Source: Xiphias gladius
Lineage: Eukaryota > Chordata > Actinopteri > Istiophoriformes > Xiphiidae
DNA: 64,000 nucleotides
Assembly (NCBI RefSeq): GCF_016859285.1
Contig: NC_053419.1
Location: 13,172,501-13,236,500, forward strand
Reading direction: 5' to 3'
Shown here: positions 1 through 10,726 of the stretch, piece after piece
How the letters are laid out: each line of letters starts with the position of its first letter
How positions within the stretch are numbered: the stretch's first letter is position 1
Made by a program: the position numbers and the translations under genes
The notes under the pieces: model-generated
Told to the model about the DNA's origin: nothing
The model's input: the letters and a program-made list of their open reading frames with translations, nothing else
Database searches by the model: none

Positions 1-2125
1 ACCATTTCCTGTGCAGTTAAAAAACAAAATAAAAGAGATTCTGTTGAAAAAAAAGGAGTCTCAGTCAACATCCTGCATCTTATTACAGTGCATTTCTTAT
101 AGTTTGTGGTTGAATTTCCTCGTATGCTTTGTGATGTGGTCTAGGGCTTCTCACTTTTGCTTTTTTTTTTTGCTAACCCTAACCCTTTTCTTTGGTGCAA
201 TATGAAAGCTATGACCTGCAATGTATCAAATGCTGTTAATTATAATTTACTGTAGATCTACAAACACACATGCAAGTTAAAGATAACTTGTGAAAACCAG
301 AATTTTGAAATGGCAACAAGAGGTGAGAGGGAAGTTAAACTGCAAAGCGTCCAGTCTTCTGTCGGCCTCCTTACATTTCAGGGTCAACTTGCTTTATTTA
401 GGTGTTGATTAGCAGCTTCCTTTCCTTTTTTGAATATCTGTACTGTATATGCTGGCAGGAATCGGACTGTAGTTTCCTTGAATTGAAGATGTTTGCGGCA
501 CCATCTGGAGCAGTTGCCCGCCAAACCATAACCCCCTCTATTATCCCCGTGGGCAACTGGAAAGCCCCGAGGATAGCAGAAGTGTGGTTACCCTTTACCC
601 AAAGTAGTGCTGAGGTAGGGCTGTGGTGCTTTGAGTTCCCCGTCTTTTCTCAAGTAGTCAGTGGTTTGATAACAATACAGCCCCTAGTGTAGATGCTTGA
701 CACCACGATGCGTTCACCACAAAAAACATGGATATTATGTGAGCTCTCAGTGAGCTGTTTCAGTTGTGCTGCAAAATTAATCTGTTGCTCCATCACATAG
801 AAATGTTTATTGCACCTGTAATCTGACCTCTCCTCAACCCTGTGATGCAAATGGCTGACTGAAACATGTAATAGGAAGTGACCAACCTTTTCTTGAAATT
901 AGTGATGGTGGTGACGATGATGAGATTAGACAACACATGAAAAACCCAGTTTGTGTTATTTTATTATCTAATACATTCCTCTAGTTCCTCCTCCCTATCT
1001 GCCCGAACAAATCGCTGGACTGGAGGAAGCAACACCATTATATGTCACGATGAAATCATCCCCTGAACAGTGAGCCCCGTCAGTCAGAAGCTTAAACATG
1101 CAGTTTTATTATGCTGACATATTGCCTACTTTAGCTAAACAGAACCACCCCTTTACGCACTTCTAAAAGTTTGTGATTGAGAAATGCTTTTCCTGTGACC
1201 TTGCCAGCTTCCTGCACAATGCCCACATGAAAATAATGCTGCAAAAAAACACGAGCAGTCTTAGGAGTTGTTGTTACAATTATAATGATTAAATTCAGTG
1301 GAACTGTTTACCAAAAACAGGAGAAGGGGAGGAAATATTTACCTCAAAATACAGCTTCCCCTGACTGCTGCACACTGCAGTTTTTAAGAATGTTTCTTGC
1401 ACTTTCTAAAGAGTCTCCTTTGAATCTGTTGATTATATTAGGGTAAACCTTGTTAACTAACCATTGTAGCATCTGGGCACCAAGAACAGCATGAGTGCGG
1501 TGCCGTTGCTGTATTATCCAAGTCATATGCAAGCCGGTGGAGCCACTGAAAGATCCACACAAGTCCCTCACTGACATTAGATTGTTACAGTATTTATGCC
1601 TTCTTCTGAATTCAAGGAACTTTACACGTTTCTTAAGTTACCTTATAAAGGTACCGCTTTTATAATGTAGAAAGTGCTTAAGAAACATCATCACTATGCA
1701 GCTTTGTGCATTGTGGTGAGCTCACCTTTGCTTTTTCAGACCCACTGAGTTCTCACCCTCTCACCCACTCTCTCTAGAGGGCAGTAAAAAAGCATGTCAG
1801 TGAACTGTGTCAAAGGGTAGGCGGACCCCTGCGCTTAAATTATTTTCATGCATGTCCGACGCTGTTATGTAATTTCAGCAGGTTAATTTTCCTCAAGAAA
1901 TTTATATACATCAGATATTATGTATATTTTGTATATTTTTCGATGCACAACTAAGAAGAAAGTGATATCAATTTTTTTTTTTTTTTTTTTTGCTATGGCC
2001 ACACGTCATAATAATTAGACCACTTCCCTACATGCCTGCTCTGTGCACAGGCATGTAGGCACATCACCCAGTACTTTAATATAGAGGAAAGAAAAAAAAA
2101 TGCACATCTGAAAAAAAGGAGGAAA
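1..2125. other. Upstream flank of lif, no gene recognised
   Basis: Several short open frames occur here (for example 402-692 on + and 1344-1577 on -). None resembles a known protein, carries a domain, or is bounded by convincing splice sites in a consistent frame, so I regard them as chance. A short telomere-like motif (two CCCTAA-type units) lies near 173-185 and a poly-T run at 1972-1991. Promoter-like elements close to lif are listed separately. Confidence 0.6.
2027..2059. promoter_or_regulatory. 12-bp perfect inverted repeat upstream of lif, p53-element-like
   Basis: The arms CCTACATGCCTG (2027-2038) and CAGGCATGTAGG (2048-2059) are exact reverse complements separated by 9 bases. Each arm contains a CATG core of the RRRCWWGYYY type used by p53-family proteins. 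The two decamers at 2028-2037 and 2049-2058 each match 8 of 10 consensus positions and are spaced by 11 bp. Mammalian LIF is a known p53 target, so a regulatory role is plausible. It remains an inference, since the sequence shows only the palindrome and the partial consensus. It lies about 245 bp upstream of the preferred lif start codon. Confidence 0.35.
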
Positions 2126-2134
2126 TTCTGGGAA
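2126..2134. promoter_or_regulatory. STAT-type site (TTCTGGGAA) upstream of lif
   Basis: TTCTGGGAA fits the TTC-N3-GAA pattern bound by STAT3/STAT5 and lies about 170 bp upstream of the preferred lif start codon. LIF signals through gp130 and LIFR to STAT3, so a STAT site at its own promoter would fit feedback control. This rests on motif and position only. A nine-base motif also occurs by chance. Confidence 0.35.
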
Positions 2135-2303
2135 ATTTGGTTGCCTCACAAAGTGCACGTCATTTCCTCCTATGACAAATGTGTGGTTTCTGTCTTTTAA
2201 AAAAGTTTTAAAGCAGTGTGATTATGACAAGTCCGCGCAATTTGCCTGTGATACTGAGTGGAGAATGAATGGTCATGTAAAGAGCATGCATTTTCAACAG
2301 TTT

Positions 2304-3621
2304 ATGGAACTAGCAACAAGTAAGTTTTATGACATCTATTTTTTATTGACATCTCAAAAAGCAAACACAAACACATTAGCATCTTTTTCCTGTCAATATG
2401 CATGCTGTTGCTGTTCTGGTTATTTTTGGCGCCTTACAGCTGCTGTAAGACTGACTGAAGTTTCAAATTCAGTTTTTAGTGCTTCACAGTTTCTTCTAAC
2501 ATGAGTGTAGTTTTGTTCCTGCATCAATGAAGTAAATAAGTGTTTTAACTGTTTGGAGAATCTGGCTAATATTTAAAGAGACTGACAATGTACCATGGTA
2601 TCTGAGCATATTGTAAGTACATTAAATTGTTGTATAAATTGTCTGAACTGATAACATTGCAGACTTGTGTTGCTTTTTTTTTTTTTTCACTTGTAGAATG
2701 TTTGCTCGTGGACAATCTCTTTGTACCTCTTCTGCTGGTGACTTGTGGCTTTAAAATGAAGTTCCCCTAATTGATGTGATGTAGGATAACCATAACTGAC
2801 CAGTTCCTTTCTCCTCAGCATTACTCTCTTTCCTGCTGGTTATGGCTGTTGATTCAACAAGAACTGCGGCAGCAAGCAGAAACCAGCAGTGTGGGAATTC
2901 TCTGCAACGGACTTCGAATCTCACCAGACTCGTACACAAGGAATCTGTCGATCTAATCAAAACATACGTGAGTACAGATATAAAAGTGCTGTATCTTATT
3001 TTGCTGTGTTAAATCCCCATGTGCTTGTTCAGTATTTTACATACTATATGTTGACATTACATAATATGTCGACTCTTCATGTTCTTCTTTAAGATGTGTG
3101 GCTGAATTAATCTGATTATCTTTTATTCCTTCTTTTTTTTCCAGAAAGCTTCTCAAGGAGAGATGTCAGAGCTCTTCTGCAAGGTGTCAGTTAACAACAT
3201 CCCTGACCCCAACATCTCTGGCATGGAGCCCTCAGAGAGGATAGTGAGCATCTACACACATCTCCAAGCCTTCTTCCCACATTTGAAACGGGTGTACGAG
3301 CAGCAGACAGACTTACAGTTACCCACGAGCCAACTGCTGACCCAGCTCAACCACGTCAGTGGTCACAGTAAGAACCTGGCTGCTCTCGTAAAAATATTTT
3401 ATCAGAGCCTCTTCCCAAACCTGCCTGTGCCAGTGCCAGCAGGGGGGCCGACGACACTACCTCCGCCTCAGAACGTGTTCCAGCAGAAGGTCTATGGCTG
3501 CGTGGTCCTGAAGACCTACAAAGAGTTCCTATCAAATGTTTCCCAAGAACTGAAAACTCTAAGGAGCCAAGTCTGCAGGAGGAGGAAACAAATAAACACC
3601 CTACTTCTCAGGATGACCTAA
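2304..3621 (+). CDS. lif: Leukemia inhibitory factor (LIF/M17), IL-6-family cytokine
   Basis: Secreted four-helix cytokine expected to signal through LIFR and gp130. Coding exons are 2304-2319, 2819-2967 and 3145-3621 (stop TAA), giving 213 residues (human LIF has 202). Donors at 2320 and 2968 and acceptors ending 2818 and 3144 follow GT/AG, and the phases agree. The tiny first exon plus the start of exon 2 encode a hydrophobic signal peptide (MELATTLLSFLLVMAV). In-frame upstream ATGs at 2286 and 2265 are possible; 2304 gives the cleanest signal peptide. Cysteines lie at about 30, 67, 174 and 199, fewer than the six of human LIF. N-glycosylation sequons are NLT39, NIS78 and NVS186. The stretch NVFQQKVYGCVVLKTYKEFL aligns with the C-terminal helix of human LIF ([20 protein letters not shown], from memory). 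Neighbouring cabp7 matches human 22q12 synteny. Other IL-6-family members (oncostatin M, cardiotrophin-like) are less likely. Exon 1 is the least certain part. Confidence 0.87.
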
Positions 3622-4077
3622 GGCTGGCCTTGGACAGTCAGTGCCCAACTATACTTACACTCACTGGGTTTTGATAAAGACTTAAAAAGAAATGTGAGTA
3701 TGAAGGTGGCTGGTACATCAGTGTAATGGAGCCTATTTATGGTATTTAATATTTATTTTCTTGTGTTTCTGATAAAAGGAATGTTGTTAAAAGATGAAGA
3801 GTATAAAGGTTATCTCTATGCAAGTTATGTATATTTAATATAATATGTTATGTAAGGTTCTACTTTGCTGTTGTAAACTTATTAACTGCGTACAGAATTA
3901 TTTAAAGATAGTTTGCAGCTGCACTTTGTAATCTTTGATTTCTTTTATTTGGTTTCCACAATAATGTACAATTTCAGTAACATGGGAGTGTCTGGAAAAA
4001 AGATGATCTTGAAAAAAAGAAAACAGATGTTTATGCTTTACATGTGTCTCCTTATATCTGTTTACACTGTTAATAAA
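3622..4077 (+). other. lif: lif 3' UTR with AU-rich elements and poly(A) signal
   Basis: ATTTA pentamers occur at 3735, 3744 and 3751 (three within 21 bases) and again at 3833 and 3900, in a strongly AT-rich stretch. This is the AU-rich element pattern that destabilises many cytokine mRNAs. A canonical AATAAA lies at 4072-4077, followed by a T-rich stretch. Cleavage is expected 10-30 bases after it. The UTR extent is inferred from these signals, not from transcript data. Confidence 0.6.
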
Positions 4078-4200
4078 ATTTTTTTTAAAATAATACAAAA
4101 ACAGTATAATTTGTGCTCGAAGCATCATGTGCTGTTTTCTGCACAGTATCAGTCCATCAAGAGGAGTTAAAAGAAAATCAGGAAGCTTCTGAGACGCTGA

Positions 4201-4220
4201 CTGAGCTGATATCAGCTCAG
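4201..4220. repeat. 20-bp perfect palindrome
   Basis: The bases CTGAGCTGAT followed directly by ATCAGCTCAG form an exact palindrome with no spacer, just downstream of the lif poly(A) signal. It has no recognised function. It could be a dyad binding site or chance. Confidence 0.6.
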
Positions 4221-4438
4221 AATGACGCATGTGTTCAACATAAGGCTGCATCAGATAGGAAAGATTTCATGACTCTGGCGGGCTGTCTGGCCAGTCACAA
4301 GGTGTGGGTGGGTGTGGGTCAGATAACTGTATGTGTTAACAGTGTGCTGTGTGCAAACTTGCATCGTCATATAGATGGAGATGCAAGTGTCTTTATGTGA
4401 AATTCTGCAGATTCCCCCTTTTTTTAAACTGATAAATG

Positions 4439-4442
4439 TGTA

Positions 4443-4473
<31 letters not shown>

Positions 4474-4508
4474 CTGACATATATCTGACATACATATATA
4501 TATATATC
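4439..4508. repeat. AT-type microsatellite, imperfect
   Basis: Alternating TA/CA dinucleotides with two interspersed copies of an 'atatctgacat' unit. The tract is likely polymorphic in length and lies in the lif-tesc intergenic region. Confidence 0.85.
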
Positions 4509-4849
4509 ACAGATACCAAATATTTTATGTTGAAATGAAGTAATTCTTAACTAAACTTTCGTCAGATCACAAGCTCTAGGGGAAACTGGAAGTAGATGGG
4601 GGATTCACTCTAGGTCATGAATCAAGTTCCTTGTTATAACGCCTCTTTATTTAAAGCACAAACGCAGAGGGTACCTCAGGACAATACCAATTCTTCAGTC
4701 CACATTATTTATTCACTTTCAATACCCACTTAATGCTTTGCAGGACCTAAAAGGGGTTTGAAGTCTACCCCAGCAGATAAGGTTTTTGTGAAAATGCAGA
4801 GGCACCCGGTCATCAGTCCTCACTGTAAATTACTTTTTTTTGCCTGAAA

Positions 4850-4985
4850 AACAAATAACCTGCACAATTTCAACGCCAACACAGGGAAAAACGTGCAAAC
4901 CCCAACAGAACTGGACAGGGCCGGAGATTGAATCCAGGATACCTTTGCAGTTGCTGTAACCACTGACCCACCTGTCATCAATCTA
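4850..4985 (-). repeat. Degraded dispersed fish repeat with tRNA-like piece
   Basis: The stretch 'aacgtgcaaaccccaacag ... ggagattgaatccagga ... taaccactgacccacctg' resembles the reverse strand of a widespread fish repeat. In the intact form it contains a B-box-like GGTTCGAATCC and a 'GGCTCAGTGGTTA' segment. The A/B-box-like parts are mutated, so it is a fossil copy and not a working tRNA gene. The family is recognised from memory only. Confidence 0.45.
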
Positions 4986-5594
4986 AAGCACATTACTATG
5001 AGAATGTGTTGACGTCTGCTAAACTGCAACGTTTTTTTTGTCAAAGTACTGTTTCCAAGGTCAATAATATAATTTTCTGTAGGGTGCTTGCTGAGTGAAG
5101 GAAGGAAAGATGCAACAAAACATTCCTTATTTAGACATGAGATTAAAAATACAATCCGCTTTGTAAAGCTTGATGCAAACTACATGCAGCAATACTAAAA
5201 TTTGCTGCGTTAAAATCTATTTAAATGCAAGACTCCCCTGTCAATATGAAGACAATTATGATTCTATTAGATGTTTGCACTGAATTTTGACAACAGATAG
5301 CAACAATAGAGTGACCTCAAGCTAAATTTAAACTCAGATTAAAAAAAAAAAAAAAAAAAGATCATGTTGACCAAATGTTATACATTCAACAGTTTTAGGG
5401 ATTTATATACATGGAAAATACTTATGAACGTGCTGTTTAATAATGGATCATGAGGCACATTTGCAGAAATGTTTCCCTACAAGAAGACTGCCTGAAATCA
5501 TGACTGAAAAAACATATCATTGTACCATGTGACTGTCCAGCGACGAACACAAGTACTGACAATTAAAAATCTGAACCACAGTTACATGTCATAT

Positions 5595-5600
5595 TTTATT
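5595..5600 (-). terminator. tesc: Probable tesc poly(A) signal (AATAAA on - strand)
   Basis: TTTATT on the + strand reads AATAAA on the - strand, within the context gcAATAAAatatg. If used, the tesc 3' UTR would be about 1.7 kb (5575-7311). Other TTTATT copies lie in the same region, so the exact site is uncertain. Nothing else coding is seen between 5600 and 7311. Confidence 0.4.
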
Positions 5601-7311
5601 GCAAAAATATGGACACTTTAAAAACCTAAATAATATAATGTCATGGATGTGTAGGTGACAGATCTAATCTTTCAAATTGATTAAATCTTGCAAAAAAGTG
5701 ACCCAACATGCACCATGTTAAAAAACACTGCATCATACATTAGACATGATCCGAAACTGCATAAAAATTTCATTAGTGAATCAGGTTCAAGTTCACTATC
5801 ACTTGACATGCTTTATATGTTTTGAACTGTAGAGGGCAGTACGCACCCATGACTGAGGATAGTGACTAGTGCATCGGAAATGCTACTGGGTATCCTGCAT
5901 TCTTAACAGTCTATCACTTGGCATGTACAGGAAATGTTACAAATGAAGTGTACTCATAAATCTAACATACAATACAGATTCTGAACCAGTCGGTACAGTA
6001 ACTTAATAAAAAGCTGTGACAAACGTCTTGAAGGAAAAAACTATTTTAGGTTACGGAGTCAGTGCAGGCCGGTATAGATAATCTGAGAATAATGGCAGCT
6101 TTCCATAAAATGAAAAAGATTTGTAAGAGAGGGGTTCTGCCCACTTATAATCCACTTGCATTTATTCTTACATTGCTTTCATATTGATTTTTTTCTTTAA
6201 ACATTTTCCACTTTGCTGTCAAGGATTTTGAGCCTTTTTAAAAAGGCTTACACGAGATCACTGTTCTTGTAGTAAAAGGACGGACAACAGCTCTTGAAAC
6301 TTCTGACACAATGAAGCTGTAAAAGCTAAGTGTACTTAGAGCAAACATAAAATGCTCAACTATCAAGCTTCATTGTCTCTCATGATCTTATGATCTATTA
6401 AGGCTAAGACTAAGGCTAAGTAATATTTAAACTGTTAATAAACGTAATTGAAAGTGAGCTCTAATAATCAGTTTCCATATTCTCCAACACATGTTGGGTT
6501 ATGACTTCACTGCATTGTTAAAGAGAAGTTTCCAAATCTAAAATATTGTATTGAGATTATATAACACAGAGCACACAAATAAGTTATGGTTCCAGTTATG
6601 GTGAAGCAGAATGGAGCTAAAACGGATCTGACTAAATCACTTTATATTACGACTTGCAGTATATCACCTCCTCCTCTGAAATTAGAACTAATTGGATTCT
6701 GCCTTTAAGCATTTAATCTTGCATGACAGCACTCCCATTTCCTTTTTATCAGAAATGCACATCATGAACTGCATGTTTGACCTGTTTCATGGGGTCTTTT
6801 ATTGTGCAAATGTAGTGTGCAGGGCGTGCACCATGTTAAATATGCTGCAGAGTGTAAGAGTGAAGGCATTTCAAATTATTGTCTTACTATCTTTAGACAC
6901 ATATAGATACTTTCAAAGACAAACCCTTATATCCCTGATTATTGAGAGTTATTGATTTATGGAGTAACATTTGTAAAGGTTCATCTAGAATCTATATTTG
7001 CATACATAGTCGTACTGTACATAGTCTGTTACTCCAGACATGGATATTTGATTATTGCTTTGTTCAGCTACTAACAGGTTGATTATTATCTCACATTATT
7101 GCTTACAGTCAAATAAACTACTCCTAATATATCCACAATATGCATATTTTCTTTGGATTTGCATAGTTATTCAAGCACAAGTAAGGCATATAGTCAATGC
7201 AAGTGACAAAAGTTGGTGTAGGAAAAAAGCAATAGTTATTGTTATAGTGAAACAATTAGTATGCATCCTCGGAGTCCTCGCAAAGCCACTGAATAGTTTA
7301 GAGTACCAACC

Positions 7312-9754
7312 TCACTTGCACAGGGTTGTTGTGTCCATATTCAAAAAGCGAATGTTCATTCTTGATTCAATTTCAAAGCCATCCAGCAACTGCAAAAGAT
7401 AATTTTACATCAGTTAAAACTGTAACTCCTACCACTTCATTCACTATGATCCGTATCAACTATACCCACATATTTAAATGCACAATCAAAGTATGCTCCT
7501 TAGATAAGAAAGTAGTTTAAGCAAATACATTGGGTATACCATAGTGTATAATTTTGTGCCAACCTTGAGGAAGTGTTCAAATGTAATTCCCTCATAGAAT
7601 TCATCGGGCTCCTGTGTAAGAAAAGGTGAGGTTACTCACACTGTCCAAACAAACAGTGATTCAAACTGTTATGTTATTTTGAGATACCATAGCTTACATA
7701 CCATGTGACCCATTGAAATACTAGCCACCTCCAACATGGCTGCATCAGCAATGCTTTTGGCCGTTTCCTTCCCCAGTGCCCCGCTGCGAGATAACAGCTC
7801 CTCTACCACCTGGACAGATGTGAACAACAGTTGAAATATAATAATATTACTATAAAGACTACGAGACTCAAGTCCCTGATATCCAGAGGCTAGAGGAAAT
7901 TACGTCCCCTCTCCCCTCCCTCATTAGCTGCCCATTAAGGGTGTTGCCCGAGGGTGGCTGACTCTCAGCAACAGATAACTTTGTTCTACTATGACAAATC
8001 TGCGTCTTAAATCACCTTCCAAATTCAGATGAAAATGATGTAATGACGCAGATAAACACAGATGCACATGACAGTAAAACCCACATGATAAACTCATGGG
8101 GACTCAGCATGATTTCCCTAAACTTTGAGTGGACATTGCCGTAATCTTCACTGGTAATGTGCAGACAAAAGCTCATTTAAACAGTTTACAACTGCATTAG
8201 TGGGGCATTTTATGCCCGTAGAAGTGAGCAGAGGCTTACGTGTCTGTATTCCTCGAGGGTTATTGTCCCATCGTTGTCTGTGTCGTGCATATTGAATAAA
8301 ACTGAAGAGAAAAACGACGACCATCAGTTTAACAGCTGGGTCTTAGTCACAGATAATGCCAAGAATGTGATCGTGTGATTTGTTTTAAGACACACATCTC
8401 AGTTTCTCCCTCCGGACGCTCTCTCGCTGTTCCTCTGTCATGTGCAGAGACGGGGGCCTGAAATGGGACATGACCACCAGGAACTCCTCAAAGCCGATCT
8501 CCTGAACCGTCCCCTCACCATCCTGACGAAGGTTTCTATAGAAATACACAAAGAGCAAATTAAAAGCCCTCACATATACTGGTACCAACTGTGGAGTCCT
8601 AGCTGCAAACCTAAATGAAATTGCCTAAATTTAATCCAACAGCATGTGAAATAGTGAATGAACTGTTTGTGATACTTTGAAAACAAAAGCAAATAAGTTT
8701 GGGTAAGTTTCGAACTTTAGGTATTGTCACTGTACCTTCTGTCAAAGAAAGCCTCTATGATCTGTGCACGGATGGGATTGCATGCAAGATCTGGGATTTC
8801 GTTGAAGTGATCTCTCCTGAGGGTGTAAAAAGGATTTTAAGGAGTGGCACATGTGTCATTTAGGACATTACTGTCATTACATGCTACAAGCTGATTGTGG
8901 CAACTTGTAGCCTGTTAGGCAGGTTTCCAGTTACTAAGAAAGATGGCATAATGTCGACCAATCTCTTTGGAAAAGTCATTTGCTTAAAAAAACATAAATC
9001 ACATGAAAACAGAAACCTACAGATGGCACCGAAAGGATTCACATTACACCACTACAAATAATAGATCTTCATTAATGATCAAAATCAAGATCGACTTACC
9101 TTAGAGTCTCTTCATTGTGGCTCAGCTGTTTGAATCTTTTATGTAGGACTCCAATCTGTTCAAGTGAAACTGAAAACAAGAGAAAGAAGCAACCTTGGGA
9201 CTAATTGCCTGTGTTCAGAGTCAAGATTAATTCACAGGTTCATTCGTGCGCATGCAAAAATAGACTTAGTAGTCATAAAACTCTTCAAACCAATTAAGCC
9301 TTAATCATTTTGACATTTTCAATAAGTAACTTGTTTGTTGAGGATCCGACAGCAACAGCTCTTTAATCCCTCACACGTTTTACTGGGAGCTTTCGAGGAA
9401 GTGGATTTAGATATTCATGTCCTATGTAAAAAGACTTACTTATTTGCTGTTGTCTGTGCCCAGGCAACTATCACACCCAATGAAACTTACACTCCCACTA
9501 ACTTCAATTATTCATTGCTCCTGCACCAGACAGGCTGGTTTTCACTCAGACACAGGGAGGCTGGACGTGTGTGATGAGATAGTAATGACGAATAATGATC
9601 ATGTCTTTAAACACGTCCGGCACAGCGAGCTCCGGCTTTCCCTCATCCTACATTGTCAGACTGATGCACACAACGACAGTTACTACTCACACCCCGTCTT
9701 CTCCGCCAGGCCAATGTATTCGGGCTGACCAGGTAAAGACTGCAGTGCACCCAT
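7312..9754 (-). CDS. tesc: Tescalcin (calcineurin-homologous EF-hand protein 3)
   Basis: EF-hand calcium sensor of the CHP family. In mammals it binds the Na+/H+ exchanger NHE1, inhibits calcineurin, and acts in differentiation. Eight coding exons read on the - strand: 9754-9691, 9169-9100, 8816-8736, 8535-8396, 8301-8240, 7809-7702, 7611-7564 and 7389-7312. They total 651 nt (216 residues; human TESC has 214). All junctions are GT/AG and phases are continuous. The N-terminus MGALQS fits N-myristoylation (Gly2, Ser6). One canonical EF loop, DTDNDGTITLEE, lies at residues 125-136, the position of the single Ca2+-binding loop in mammals. The C-terminus, ESRMNIRFLNMDTTTLCK, closely matches human (MHVRFLNMETMALCH). 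Segments FFDRRNLR and FEEFLVVMSHFRP are also family-typical. It is convergent with lif. Teleosts can have tesca and tescb; which paralogue this is cannot be decided here. Confidence 0.95.
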
Positions 9755-9960
9755 TCCTCCAAAAAGCTCCCGCGGGACCAGTCCAGTTTTACCGGGACCC
9801 GGGACAGAAATGAGCCGACGCTGCTGGAACTGAAATGGATCTCAGAGGATCATGTTCCGGAATAGTCCATCTCCACCTGAGTTTCTGTGTAGCAGATCCA
9901 GGGCTCACACCTCCTTTTTCCTGCGCGTTCGCCACTTCCGCAACCACCGTCTTGATGACG
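9755..9960 (-). promoter_or_regulatory. tesc: tesc 5' UTR and promoter region, with a short upstream ORF
   Basis: Sequence upstream of the tesc ATG (9754) is richer in G+C than its surroundings. On the - strand an upstream ATG near 9851 opens a three-codon frame (Met-Ile-Leu-stop) if the 5' UTR extends that far. No clear TATA box is seen. The boundaries are approximate. Confidence 0.4.
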
Positions 9961-10515
9961 ACACACTTTTAGCAAAAACAGGCTGCAGTTTGAATAATTT
10001 AGTGTCTTTTTTTTTCTTTCTTAACGTATTATTTATTCAGAGGCTGTGACCTGTTTGTTCACTGTCCATGCAGGAACGATGGAGTGCAGACATAGAAAGT
10101 TCAAATATCCCAACACAGGCTTAAGTGACTGGGAGATGAGAGATGCTGTTTCAAAACTGCACAGAAATTTGGAGTATTGTGATCATTTTTCACGTTATTT
10201 CAACATGAAGTATGAGGATCGCAAATTACTGCTCACTGAAATTAGTGAATAACTGAAATGACTGCTTTAACCCATTTAACCGTGCCAGAGCTTCATCTTT
10301 TGCACGAAACATAGATCGTACACCCACATCGAACCTCATTTTAAATTCTGGACATTTCAAGGCTTCCAAAATGATCAACTACTGCAGAACCCTTAGAAAA
10401 AGATATACAGGCATCTAAGAATGTCTCCAGTTGATACAGTCTAATTGTGTAACCATTATAAAAAACATGGCATTTTGATAGATATAAGGTCATAGAATAT
10501 TAGAATGTGAAAACA

Positions 10516-10726
10516 GTCTCACCATTTAGTAGCTGTTCTGGAGCTTTAAATCATATCCCATGGTCTTCTTCAGTAGAGGGAGTGTGTCGATTGTCACAGA
10601 AAATGCAGGTGTTCATTTTCAGTGTATTCTTTTCTCTGCACTTTAAGGAGTTTGTTGTCCATGTTGGCTTTAAAGGTTATATGATTGAAAGCTCCAGAAC
10701 AGCTACTAAATGGACCTTCAGGTGAG
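10516..10726. mobile_element. MITE-like element with about 35-bp terminal inverted repeats
   Basis: The left arm at 10522-10556 and right arm at 10679-10713 are reverse complements over 35 bases with one mismatch; their core is TAGCTGTTCTGGAGCTTT. The outer 'tctcacc' bases also correspond, with the left arm lacking about 8 bases present on the right. The ~120-bp centre has no coding potential. I recall the same arm sequence as a common dispersed repeat in percomorph fish, but the superfamily is not clear from this copy. Confidence 0.65.

Noticed and set aside
173..185. Telomere-like CTAACCCTAACCC
   Set aside because: Only two units. This is far too short to call an interstitial telomeric array.
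4850..4985. Possible tRNA gene on the - strand
   Set aside because: The B-box-like part is mutated and no cloverleaf can be folded by eye. It fits better as a decayed dispersed repeat.
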